Assembly: GCA_035541875.1 (NCBI GenBank)
Contig: DATKML010000013.1
Span: 8,903-72,902, forward strand
Direction of reading: 5' to 3'
Source: JAJPHI01 sp035541875
GTDB taxonomy: Bacteria > Desulfobacterota > Binatia > Binatales > Binataceae
DNA: 64,000 nucleotides
Below, one piece after another: positions 26,626 to 35,059 of this stretch. A model generated the notes under the pieces. That model was not told the origin of the DNA, made no database searches, and saw only the letters and a program-made list of their open reading frames with translations. How positions within the stretch are numbered: position 1 is the first letter of the stretch; each line of letters starts with the position of its first letter. The translations under genes and the position numbers were made by a program.

Positions 26626-28227
26626 CTAGTTTGCTTCGCCGCCGCCACTCATGATGACGATGGTCGGGATACCGACCGTTCCCCACACCAGACGGGAGAC
26701 GTTACCGGTAGAGAACGCGACGTATTGCTTGTCGTTCAGCTTGTAGGTGATAACTCCGCCGGCTAGCGGGCTGCCCATCGCGACCTTGTGTACGAGTTCG
26801 CCCGTCTTGCTGTTGAAGACGAGGAAGTTGCCCTTCATATCGCCGGTGAAGAGCACACCGCCCGCAGTCGGTGTCACACCCGCGACCACCGGAGCCTCGG
26901 CCTGATACTTCCATTTCACTGCACCGCTGTCCGAATCGATGGCGTAGACCCATCCGCTACCTTTGCCCTCCTGCTTGAAATCGCCACCGAGGAAGGGCTT
27001 GCCGGGATCGTATTGCGGCGTCTGGCTGGTCAGATTCGAACACCAGTCCACGGTGCCAACGTAGAGCGACTTGTTATTGTTGTCGAAGGCCGGACCGTTC
27101 CAGAGGACACCCCCGAGTACGCCCGGGCAGACCGTTACACCGGCTTCAGTCGGATCGACGGTATCGTTCTTGATCGTGGTGACTTCAGTCTTGAAGACGA
27201 GCCTATGGCTGTTGCGATCGACGACGTAGACATGGCCATCTTTGCCGCCAGCCGCGACCATCCCGTCGCCTTTGCTGTTGTTGTAGATGATCGGTGAGGC
27301 GGCGAGGTCGACGTCGTGGCTGTCCTTCGCGCGCAGCTGATACCACCACTTCAAGGCGCCGGTATTCGCGTTCAGGACCACGAACGAATCGGAGAAAAGA
27401 TTGGCGCCATCACGATCCGAAGTGACGAAGTCAGGTGACGGGTTACCGACCGGCACGAACAGTTCAGAATTCGAAATATCGAGGGCGTAACTGGTCCAAG
27501 AGCCGCCGCCACCGCGCTTACCGGAATCGGCCTTCCAGGAATCGGAACCGGTCTCGTTGCCGATTGGAATCGTATAGAAGCGCCAGACTTCGCGTCCCGT
27601 GGCAGCATCGAGCGCAAGGATACGCCCGCGGATACCCCAGTCGCTGCCCGCGACGCCGACGAAAACCAGTCCATTCCAGGCGATCGGGGCAGCCGAAACG
27701 AACTCGCCGAATCCCGGATTACCCGCGACGTCCTTCCACAGGGTCTTGCCCGTCTTTGCGTCCAGCGCGATCACACGACCGTCGCCGGTGCCGCGGAAGA
27801 GCCGGCCATCGAGATAGCCGACGCCACGATTAACGTGCCAGGCGGGTTCCTGCTCGGAAACGTAGGTGCTATGCCAGCGGATTTTGCAGTTGGTTGGATC
27901 GAGCGCGATGGTATCGGTATCGAGCGTCAGGTACATCGTGCCGTCGACCACGATCATCCCTGGCTGGAATGCCCCGCTCTTGCCGATTTTGACGCGGCAC
28001 ACCTCTTTCATCTTCGCGGCGTTAGTGGGTGTGATGTCCTTGAGCCCCGAGTAGCGCTGACCTTCATAGGTGCCGTTATACATCAGCCAAGTATCGCCGG
28101 ACCAAAGTCCTCCGGCCGGGAAGACCCCGTGTTCTATGGCCAATGCGTTCGATGCAGCTACGCCAAGCCAGGCCGCTAACCCAACCAGCGTGCTTAAAAA
28201 GATGGAGCGGCGTGAGCCTCCAATCAT
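26626..28227 (-). CDS. PQQ-dependent dehydrogenase, paralogue 1
   Basis: Periplasmic eight-bladed propeller quinoprotein of 533 residues. ATG 28227 is chosen because a GGGGAT site precedes it and the product then begins with a signal peptide (GGSRRSIFLS..., cleavage near SNALA/IEHG; the RR pair could signal Tat export). Blade motifs such as TGKTLWK, TGREVWRFYT, TGALKWWYQL and SGAVKWKYQ recur. Aligned by eye to methanol dehydrogenases, KDSHDVDL matches HDxWDYD. This gives the catalytic Asp and the extra Asp two residues on that marks lanthanide-dependent enzymes. The usual Cys-Cys pair before VNRG is replaced by Pro-Ala, and the metal-ligand Glu by Asp (GSDWGIRG). The metal/PQQ-site Asn is kept (GNPSPDF). 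Substrate unknown. Confidence 0.85.
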   Translation of the reverse strand: MIGGSRRSIFLSTLVGLAAWLGVAASNALAIEHGVFPAGGLWSGDTWLMYNGTYEGQRYSGLKDITPTNAAKMKEVCRVKIGKSGAFQPGMIVVDGTMYLTLDTDTIALDPTNCKIRWHSTYVSEQEPAWHVNRGVGYLDGRLFRGTGDGRVIALDAKTGKTLWKDVAGNPGFGEFVSAAPIAWNGLVFVGVAGSDWGIRGRILALDAATGREVWRFYTIPIGNETGSDSWKADSGKRGGGGSWTSYALDISNSELFVPVGNPSPDFVTSDRDGANLFSDSFVVLNANTGALKWWYQLRAKDSHDVDLAASPIIYNNSKGDGMVAAGGKDGHVYVVDRNSHRLVFKTEVTTIKNDTVDPTEAGVTVCPGVLGGVLWNGPAFDNNNKSLYVGTVDWCSNLTSQTPQYDPGKPFLGGDFKQEGKGSGWVYAIDSDSGAVKWKYQAEAPVVAGVTPTAGGVLFTGDMKGNFLVFNSKTGELVHKVAMGSPLAGGVITYKLNDKQYVAFSTGNVSRLVWGTVGIPTIVIMSGGGEAN

Positions 28228-28377
28228 CGCAGTAAGATCCCCTCTCCCCATTTTGGCCATTGCGCCAATGTAGTCCGCCTCGATCATGCCTGCAGTCGCA
28301 CGGATGGACGCGGGTCACGCAAGCTTTAGTCGCGTGACCGCCGTCTAGTCAAATCGAATCGGGACGCGGAAGGCGGA

Positions 28378-28412
28378 GCGGCCCCACACTCATCGATTGA
28401 ATGCGGGGCCGC
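28378..28412 (-). terminator. hairpin after PQQ dehydrogenase paralogue 2
   Basis: GCGGCCCC (28378-28385) pairs with GGGGCCGC (28405-28412) over 8 bp around a 19-base loop. It lies downstream of the paralogue ending at 28450 and upstream of paralogue 1. There is no strong T run, so it may attenuate expression instead of ending it. Confidence 0.45.
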
Positions 28413-28449
28413 CGTGTCTGCTGCTACGTTTGCTGGAGCGGGTTCGAGT

Positions 28450-30042
28450 TTACTCGCCACCCGTCATGATGACGATCGTCGGGATACCTACGGTTCCCCA
28501 TATAAGGCGGGAAACGTTACCCGAGGAGAAAGCGACGTATTGCTTGTCGTTTTGCTTGTACGTGATGACGCCGCCGGCCAAGGGTCCACCGATCGCCGTC
28601 TTGCGCAGCAGATCACCGGTCTTGCTGTTAAATACTAGGAAGTTGCCCTTCATGTCGCCGGTAAAAAGAACGCCGCCTGCCGTCGGGGTGACACCGGCGA
28701 CTACCGGCGCTTCCGCGTGATACTTCCATTTCACCGCACCCGAGTCGGAGTCGATAGCCATCACCCAACCGCTGCTCGGACCGGTCTGTTTCGCATCGCC
28801 ACCCAGGTAGAGCTTGCCGGTCATGTATTGGGGCGTCTGGCTAGTGAGGTTCGAGCACCAATCGACCGTGCCGACATAGAGCGACTTGTTGGCGTCATCG
28901 AACGCAGGTCCATTCCAGAGAACACCGCCAAGCACGCCGGGGCATACGGTGACACCAGCTTCGGTTGGATCGACAGTATCGTTCTTGATCGTCGTTACTT
29001 CGGTCTTGAAGACCAGCTTGTGGGTGTTGCGATCGACTACGTAGAGGCGGCCGTCCTTGCCGCCAGCCGCGACCATCCCGTTGCCCTTGCTGTTGTGATA
29101 AATCATCGGCGCTGCGGCCAAGTCGACGTCGTGGCTGTCCTTGGAGCGCAGCTGGTACCACCATTTGAGTGCGCCTGTGGTGGCGTTCAGCACGACAAAC
29201 GAATCGGAGAATAGATTCGCGCCGTCACGATCCGCAGGCGTGAAATCGGGAGCAGGATTACCGACGGGGGCAAAGAGTTCGTTATTGGATACGTCCAGCG
29301 AATAGCTGGTCCACGAGCCTCCACCGCCGCGCTGGCCGGAATCAAGCTTCCATGAATCTGAACCGGTCTCATTGCCGACCGGTATCGTATAGAAACGCCA
29401 GACTTCGCGACCGGTCTCCGCGTCGAAAGCCATGATCCGTCCGCGGATACCCCAGTCACCACCCGCTATACCGACGAAGACCAGACCGTTCCAGGCGACC
29501 GGAGCGGCCGCAACAAACTCGCCGAGACCGGGATCGCCCACCACGTTCTTCCAGAGCATCTTGCCGGTCTTCGCGTCGAGCGCGATCAGGCGCGCGTCGC
29601 CTGTACCGCGGAACAGTCGATCGCCGAGGAACGCCACGCCTCGATTAACATGCCAGGCGGGGTCCTGTTCAGTGACGTAAGAGCTGTGCCAACGGATTTT
29701 GCAATTGGTCGGGTCGAGCGCGATCGTATCGGTGTCGAGCGTCAGGTACATCGTACCTTGAACCACGATCATGCCGGGCTGAAAGGCGCCGCTCTTGCCG
29801 ATCTTCACGCGGCATACCTCCTTCATTTTCGAGGCGTTTTCCGGCGTGATGTCCTTGAGCGGGGAGAACCGTTGCCCCGTGAAGGTGCCGTTGTAGGTTA
29901 GCCACGTATCGCCGGTGTAGGTTCCTCCGGCTGGAATAAATTGATTTTCGATAGCGAAAGCCGTCGATACAGCCGTCGCCAGCAAAGCGAAGAACCCGAC
30001 CAAGACACTTAAACAAATGGAGCGGCGTGAGCCTCCAAACAT
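28450..30042 (-). CDS. PQQ-dependent dehydrogenase, paralogue 2
   Basis: 530 residues from ATG 30042, selected because AGGAGAT precedes it and because the resulting N-terminus (MFGGSRRSICLS...) parallels paralogue 1; the open frame runs 33 codons further. A signal peptide ends near STAFA/IENQ. The protein is nearly collinear and very similar to paralogue 1 throughout, so the pair is a tandem duplication. It shares the KDSHDVDL Asp-x-Asp, the absent vicinal cysteines (DPAWHVNRG) and the Glu-to-Asp change (GGDWGIRG). No cytochrome cL (xoxG/mxaG), xoxJ or PQQ biosynthesis gene is in the window. Expected electron acceptor: a periplasmic cytochrome c matured by the Ccm system encoded 8 kb away. 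Confidence 0.85.
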   Translation of the reverse strand: MFGGSRRSICLSVLVGFFALLATAVSTAFAIENQFIPAGGTYTGDTWLTYNGTFTGQRFSPLKDITPENASKMKEVCRVKIGKSGAFQPGMIVVQGTMYLTLDTDTIALDPTNCKIRWHSSYVTEQDPAWHVNRGVAFLGDRLFRGTGDARLIALDAKTGKMLWKNVVGDPGLGEFVAAAPVAWNGLVFVGIAGGDWGIRGRIMAFDAETGREVWRFYTIPVGNETGSDSWKLDSGQRGGGGSWTSYSLDVSNNELFAPVGNPAPDFTPADRDGANLFSDSFVVLNATTGALKWWYQLRSKDSHDVDLAAAPMIYHNSKGNGMVAAGGKDGRLYVVDRNTHKLVFKTEVTTIKNDTVDPTEAGVTVCPGVLGGVLWNGPAFDDANKSLYVGTVDWCSNLTSQTPQYMTGKLYLGGDAKQTGPSSGWVMAIDSDSGAVKWKYHAEAPVVAGVTPTAGGVLFTGDMKGNFLVFNSKTGDLLRKTAIGGPLAGGVITYKQNDKQYVAFSSGNVSRLIWGTVGIPTIVIMTGGE

Positions 30043-30229
30043 GATTTGCGATCTCCTCTCGAGCTTTGGCATTGGTACTGGAGAATCGTGTCGCCCGTGC
30101 ATGCGCGGGGCTACGGGCGAAGACCTCCATTGGCCTCGCAACCTTCTAGTGGCGCGAAGGTGCCATAGTCAATCGGAGCGGGTTAGTGCTAGGCGGACCG
30201 TCGATCGACGATGTGCTTTTCGTTGATAA

Positions 30230-31657
30230 CTAAGCCTGCGGCAGGGCGGCGATAATCCGTTCCATCGCGATCCCGCGGGAGCCCTTAACCAGGAGCACAT
30301 CACCGGGTCGGACGCTTTCCACTACAAGTCGAGCCGCGTCGTTGCTGGTCGATGCAGTCGTGAGCGGATTTGTACCGGTAGTCTTCGCGGCAGAGCTCAT
30401 TTCATGGCCAACGAGAATCGTCGCGTCGGGATTGACCGCGGCGATATCGCTGATGGCCTCGCGATGCATCTCGGCGGCGAGATCGCCGAGCTCGAGCATA
30501 TCGCCTATCGCAAGGATCAGGCGGCTCTTGAGTCCATCGGCGGTCTGGCGCGCCGTTGCCAGCGCGGCGCGCAGTGAGCGCGGATTCGAATTATAGGTGT
30601 CGTCGATGACGATGATGCCACCGCAATCGCGCAGTTGCAGGCGGCCATCGACTGCGCGCACCTCCCTGAGCGATGAGGCGATAGCCCGCAATTCATCATG
30701 CCGCAGAGGACGAGCAATCGCTGCCGCGACCGCTGCCAAAGCCGCTCCCGTATTGTTGGCCGCCGTCTCTCCAAGCAAATTCAGTTCGAACGCGAACTTA
30801 CTTTCGGAAGGCGATTCGACAAGACGGGGATTCAAGTCGAGCGTGACGCGCTGCTGGCCCGTCCCGATAATTGTGCGATTGGCTATCCGGATATCCGCCG
30901 AGGTTGCGGTGCCGAAGGTAAGACGAGGTTTATCGGCCGGTATCCGCTCAAGCAGTAGATCTTCTTCGGTCGAAACGACGGCACATCGCGCGGTGACAAA
31001 GAGTTGTGCCTCTTCGTCCGCGACACCCTCGAGCGACCCCAAACCCTCGGTATGCTCGATATCGACGTTCAGTACGACAGCGGAATCAGGTCGCACGATA
31101 GCGGCGAGACGCTCGATTTCTCCGCGCTGATTGGTACCACATTCGATCACGGCCGCGCGATGTTGCTCTTCCAGCGTGAAGATTGTCATCGGGACGCCGA
31201 TCAAGTTGTTCAGATTGCCGATCGTCGCGAGTGTTTCGCCGCACAGCGCACGGAGGATCGCCGCGGTGAGTTCCTTGGTGGTTGTCTTGCCGGCTGCTCC
31301 GCCGACAGCGATTGTCGGCATCATCTGCGAGCGGCGCATACGTTGTAGATGGGCTCGCGCCAGATGACCCAGCGCAACGAGGGTGTCATCGACTTCGAAG
31401 CAGGGAAGTCCTGGAAATGATCGGCCGCGTTCGACGATAGCCGCTCCGGCTCCTGCCTTGGCGGCACCTTCGAGAAAATCATGACCATCGCGAACCGCAC
31501 GCAAGGCGACGAAGAGTACACCTGCGCCTGCCGATCGCGAATCGATACTTACGCTCGAAGTTGAGGTGCGGTCAGCTTTGGGTAGTGAGGCACCGACAGC
31601 GTTAGCAATCTCGGCGAAGGTGAAGGCACATCGGTTTGACGGTATCGGCGTTGCCAT
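30230..31657 (-). CDS. murF: UDP-N-acetylmuramoyl-tripeptide--D-alanyl-D-alanine ligase MurF
   Basis: Cytoplasmic ATP-dependent ligase adding D-Ala-D-Ala to the peptidoglycan precursor; 475 residues with the three Mur ligase domains. The P-loop is GGAAGKTTTKE (119-129). ECGTNQRGEIERLA (Mur central domain) and DDTYNSNPRSLRAAL plus GDMLELG (C-terminal domain) are MurF hallmarks. It is not next to other dcw genes (murE, mraY, ftsW) here; its neighbours are PQQ dehydrogenase and purE. Confidence 0.94.
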   Translation of the reverse strand: MATPIPSNRCAFTFAEIANAVGASLPKADRTSTSSVSIDSRSAGAGVLFVALRAVRDGHDFLEGAAKAGAGAAIVERGRSFPGLPCFEVDDTLVALGHLARAHLQRMRRSQMMPTIAVGGAAGKTTTKELTAAILRALCGETLATIGNLNNLIGVPMTIFTLEEQHRAAVIECGTNQRGEIERLAAIVRPDSAVVLNVDIEHTEGLGSLEGVADEEAQLFVTARCAVVSTEEDLLLERIPADKPRLTFGTATSADIRIANRTIIGTGQQRVTLDLNPRLVESPSESKFAFELNLLGETAANNTGAALAAVAAAIARPLRHDELRAIASSLREVRAVDGRLQLRDCGGIIVIDDTYNSNPRSLRAALATARQTADGLKSRLILAIGDMLELGDLAAEMHREAISDIAAVNPDATILVGHEMSSAAKTTGTNPLTTASTSNDAARLVVESVRPGDVLLVKGSRGIAMERIIAALPQA

Positions 31658-31763
31658 CGCTAATCATCCTCGCTCCCTACCGCATCCGGCACGCGGGTCT
31701 GTCTTGACAGGGCTCCAACAGGCTAGCAGGCTCAATCACTCATGACAGCACGGAGGGTATCGT

Positions 31764-32258
31764 ATGGCCGCGGGTGAGTCCCCCTTGGTCGGCGTCGTAA
31801 TGGGCAGTAAGAGCGACTGGGAATATATGTCGGCTGCTGCTGAGATTCTGACCGAACTGAAAATACCGCATGAAGCACGGGTGATGTCGGCACATCGCAC
31901 ACCCGATATCACGCTCGAATATTCCGCCAACGCTCGCTCGCGCGGGCTCAAGGCGATTATCGCCGGGGCCGGTGGCGCGGCGCATCTCGCCGGTGTTATC
32001 GCGGCCAAGACCATCCTACCGGTGATTGGCGTACCGATGCCGACGACGAGTCTTAATGGGATGGATTCGTTGCTCGCGATCGTGCAGATGCCGAAGGGCG
32101 TGCCCGTAGCCACGATGGCTATCGGGAAAGCAGGGGCAGCCAATGCGGGCCTGTTCGTTGCGTCGTTGATTGCGCTTGAGGATGCAGCGCTGGCCGAGCG
32201 ATTACAGAACTGGCGTAACGCCCGGGTCCGCGAGTTGATGGAGCAGAAGCTCCCCTGA
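31764..32258 (+). CDS. purE: N5-carboxyaminoimidazole ribonucleotide mutase PurE
   Basis: 164-residue class I PurE of purine biosynthesis, converting N5-CAIR to CAIR. The GVVMGSKSDW, MSAHRTPD and AGAGGAAHLAGV motifs line the active site. ATG follows GGAGGG at a good distance. It is divergent from murF. The partner purK is not in the window. Confidence 0.95.
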   Translation: MAAGESPLVGVVMGSKSDWEYMSAAAEILTELKIPHEARVMSAHRTPDITLEYSANARSRGLKAIIAGAGGAAHLAGVIAAKTILPVIGVPMPTTSLNGMDSLLAIVQMPKGVPVATMAIGKAGAANAGLFVASLIALEDAALAERLQNWRNARVRELMEQKLP

Positions 32259-32290
32259 GATACTGTCGGCATCGAAAGCGGAGTTTGCTG

Positions 32291-33055
32291 ATGGTGCGCA
32301 AGACCAAGACGATCGCGATAGCTGCAGGGCTGGCTGCTACGGTATGCACGGTACCGATTTCATGGGCTTCGACGCAGTTGAGAAAAGCCGGCAGCCTGAC
32401 GGCATCGAGCGATTCAGCGCTGATGATCTTTTGTCCCGATCGTCTGGTTCAGCAGACGCTTAATCAGGACTTCCGTGCCGCGAAACGCAGCGCAACCGCC
32501 GACTCAACCAAGGTCCAGTCGCTGACCGTAACGGTCACCCAGCAACCGCTCAAGCCCGGCGTCTCGCTGACGCAGGTCGCTCCCGGTAATCCCCAGGTTG
32601 CGGAGCTAATCAGGCAGGCCGGTGGCGTACCGCCCCCTCTGGGGGACACCGGAACCAAAGCAGATCAGGCGGCGGTAGCGCGATCGATAGCGCAGCGGCA
32701 GCAGCGGCCCAACGACACATCGCCTTTGGGCCATATCCTGAGCGGTGAGTTCGGTTCGCAACCACCGCCATGTGGCCAGGGCCAATCACCTTTGTCTTGT
32801 GCCGATCCGACACCGCAGCCAAGACCGAGTCCGGGGCAGACGGGAGATATCTCCGACTACCTCAATCGGATGAATCCCAACGGCGCTCCGCATCACGAAG
32901 ACGATTCAGCCTTTGATACCGTGGTGGTTGCGCGTGCTTCGTTGAGCGGGTCGCAGGACGAGCTGACCGTAGTCGCGCTCGTTCATTCGGGCGACGATGT
33001 GGACGACGCAAAAAAGCTCGTTGCGGAAGAGATTGCGAATGCAGTGCTGCACTGA
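32291..33055 (+). CDS. secreted hypothetical protein with proline-rich centre
   Basis: 254 residues from ATG 32291, behind GGAG; a TTG at 32285 is an alternative. The N-terminus (MVRKTKTIAIAAGLAAT...) is a signal peptide with likely cleavage near SWA/STQ. The middle (about 120-195) is rich in Pro, Gln and Gly. The C-terminal 60 residues look folded (FDTVVVARASLSGSQDELTVVALVH). No family is recognised. It probably shares the purE transcript (32 bp apart). Its stop codon lies inside a hairpin that is also downstream of ftsH. Confidence 0.6.
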   Translation: MVRKTKTIAIAAGLAATVCTVPISWASTQLRKAGSLTASSDSALMIFCPDRLVQQTLNQDFRAAKRSATADSTKVQSLTVTVTQQPLKPGVSLTQVAPGNPQVAELIRQAGGVPPPLGDTGTKADQAAVARSIAQRQQRPNDTSPLGHILSGEFGSQPPPCGQGQSPLSCADPTPQPRPSPGQTGDISDYLNRMNPNGAPHHEDDSAFDTVVVARASLSGSQDELTVVALVHSGDDVDDAKKLVAEEIANAVLH

Positions 33056-33074
33056 TCGCTTGCGCGATCAGTGC
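33049..33074. terminator. shared hairpin between convergent genes
   Basis: GCACTGATCGC and GCGATCAGTGC form a perfect 11-bp stem with a TTGC loop. The stop codon of the upstream plus-strand gene is within the stem, and the ftsH stop is 15 bp beyond it on the other strand. There is no long T run, so it may protect both 3' ends as well as limit read-through. Confidence 0.6.
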
Positions 33075-33088
33075 AGTTTGATGCCGTT

Positions 33089-35026
33089 CTAGGCCAGTGA
33101 AGGCTTTGGATGCAGGGGGCCGCTCAGCGGTTGTTCTTCTTCAACCGTGCGCGTCTTTTGCGGAGCAGCTGTAGCCGGCGCACTGGGAGGATTCGTAGCC
33201 GTTGGCTCGGGGCGAGGTGGATTGAGTGGACGCCCTTCGCGATAAGCGGCGAGCATCTCTGCCACTTCCGTGCCGTCGACCACTTCCTTTTCGATCAGAC
33301 GATCGGCCAATGCATGAAGCAGCACGACGTTGTCAGATAGCAGCTTCTTGGCGGTGTCGTACGATTGCGTCAGCATACGGCGCACCTCACGATCGATCTC
33401 GACCGCAGTGTGCTCGGAATAATCCTTGGTGTGACCGATATCGCGGCCGAGGAAGATCTGCTCTTCCTGCTTGCCGAAGGTCATCGGACCGAGCTCCTCG
33501 CTCATACCCCACTGACAGACCATCTTGCGCGCTAGTTCGGTTGCCCGCTCGAGGTCGTTGCCGGCACCGGTCCACATCTCGTTGAAGACCATTTGCTCAG
33601 CGACGCGTCCGCCAAAGAGGACGGCCAGCATCGTCATCAGGTACTGACGGGACTCGGTGTAGCGGTCATCCTCTGGTAGCTGCTGGGTGAGGCCCAAAGC
33701 CATCCCGCGGGGGATAATCGTGACCTTGTGCAGCGGATCGGCCCCGGTCTGCAGTGCTGCGACCAGAGCGTGACCGGATTCATGATAAGCGACCTTGCGC
33801 TTCTCTTCGGCCGACATGACCATCGAGCGCCGCTCGGCACCCATCATGACCTTGTCCTTGGCCAGCTCGAAGTCGGTCATCTCGACCTTCTCCTTGGCTC
33901 GCCGGGCGGCGAGCAGAGCGGCTTCATTGACCAGGTTTTCGAGGTCGGCTCCGGCAAAGCCAGAGGTCGAACGAGCGAGCTTGGTCACATCGACATCATC
34001 GGAAAGCGGCACCCGCTTGGTGTGAACTTTGAGGATGCCCTCGCGGCCTTTAACGTCGGGGCGAGGCACGACGACGCGGCGGTCGAAGCGGCCGGGCCGC
34101 AGCAACGCCGGATCGAGCACATCGGGTCGGTTGGTCGCCGCGACGAGGATTACGCCCTCGTTGGCTTCAAAACCGTCCATCTCGACGAGCAACTGGTTCA
34201 GCGTCTGTTCACGCTCGTCGTGTCCGCCGCCAAGGCCTGCCCCGCGATGGCGTCCGACAGCATCGATCTCATCGATGAAGATGATGCAGGGGGCATGTTT
34301 CTTGCCCTGTACGAAGAGGTCACGGACGCGAGACGCGCCCACGCCGACGAACATCTCGACGAAGTCGGAGCCGGAGATCGAGAAGAAGGGAACGCCGGCT
34401 TCACCCGCGATCGCACGGGCGAGCAAGGTCTTGCCGGTCCCCGGAGGGCCAACCAGAAGAACGCCCTTCGGGATGCGACCGCCCAGACGCGTGAAGCGCT
34501 TGGGGTCCTTCAGGAACTGGATAATCTCTTCGAGTTCGTCCTTCGCCTCGTCGATTCCGGCGACGTCGGCGAAGGTCACCTTATGCGTGTTCTCGGTCAG
34601 CAGCTTCGCGCGGCTCTTGCCGAACGACATCGCTTTGCCGCCGCCGATCTGCATCTGCCGCATGAAGAAGATCCAGACGCCCACGAGTAGCAGCATCGGG
34701 AACCACTGGACGAGCAGGACCATCCACCACGGATCGCCATCGGCCGGCTTCGCAGCGATCTTGACGCCCTTGTCGCGCAGGACCTTAACGAGATCCGGAT
34801 CGTTAGGTGCGTAAGTCTTGAAGTGCTCGCCGTTGGAGCGATCGCCGGTAATCAGATTACCTTGGATCGTGACTTCGGCGATCTTCCGGCTATCTACGTC
34901 GTTGAGGAAGTCTGAGAAGATTACTTCGGATGAGGGCCGCTGGGTGCTGCTGATGAACTTGAACATCAGCAGCCCCATCAGGGCAACCACCAGCCATAGC
35001 GCGATATTCCGCGAAACTTGATTCAT
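33089..35026 (-). CDS. ftsH: ATP-dependent zinc metalloprotease FtsH
   Basis: Membrane-anchored AAA+ protease of 645 residues. Two membrane segments (about 8-25 and 103-122) flank a short periplasmic domain. Walker A is GPPGTGKT (193-200), Walker B IIFIDEID, the second region of homology contains RPGRFDRR, and the zinc site is HESGH (415-419). It degrades misfolded membrane proteins and regulators such as sigma-32 or LpxC. The C-terminal 40 residues are Pro/Thr-rich and not conserved in the family. It follows tilS by 33 bp, an arrangement (tilS-ftsH) common in many bacteria. Confidence 0.96.
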   Translation of the reverse strand: MNQVSRNIALWLVVALMGLLMFKFISSTQRPSSEVIFSDFLNDVDSRKIAEVTIQGNLITGDRSNGEHFKTYAPNDPDLVKVLRDKGVKIAAKPADGDPWWMVLLVQWFPMLLLVGVWIFFMRQMQIGGGKAMSFGKSRAKLLTENTHKVTFADVAGIDEAKDELEEIIQFLKDPKRFTRLGGRIPKGVLLVGPPGTGKTLLARAIAGEAGVPFFSISGSDFVEMFVGVGASRVRDLFVQGKKHAPCIIFIDEIDAVGRHRGAGLGGGHDEREQTLNQLLVEMDGFEANEGVILVAATNRPDVLDPALLRPGRFDRRVVVPRPDVKGREGILKVHTKRVPLSDDVDVTKLARSTSGFAGADLENLVNEAALLAARRAKEKVEMTDFELAKDKVMMGAERRSMVMSAEEKRKVAYHESGHALVAALQTGADPLHKVTIIPRGMALGLTQQLPEDDRYTESRQYLMTMLAVLFGGRVAEQMVFNEMWTGAGNDLERATELARKMVCQWGMSEELGPMTFGKQEEQIFLGRDIGHTKDYSEHTAVEIDREVRRMLTQSYDTAKKLLSDNVVLLHALADRLIEKEVVDGTEVAEMLAAYREGRPLNPPRPEPTATNPPSAPATAAPQKTRTVEEEQPLSGPLHPKPSLA

Positions 35027-35059
35027 CGGTATTTAAAAGGGTAGCACGCACGTTGTTTT

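Noticed and set aside
33728..34690. 320-codon plus-strand open frame
   Set aside because: Antisense to the AAA domain of ftsH; biased composition only.
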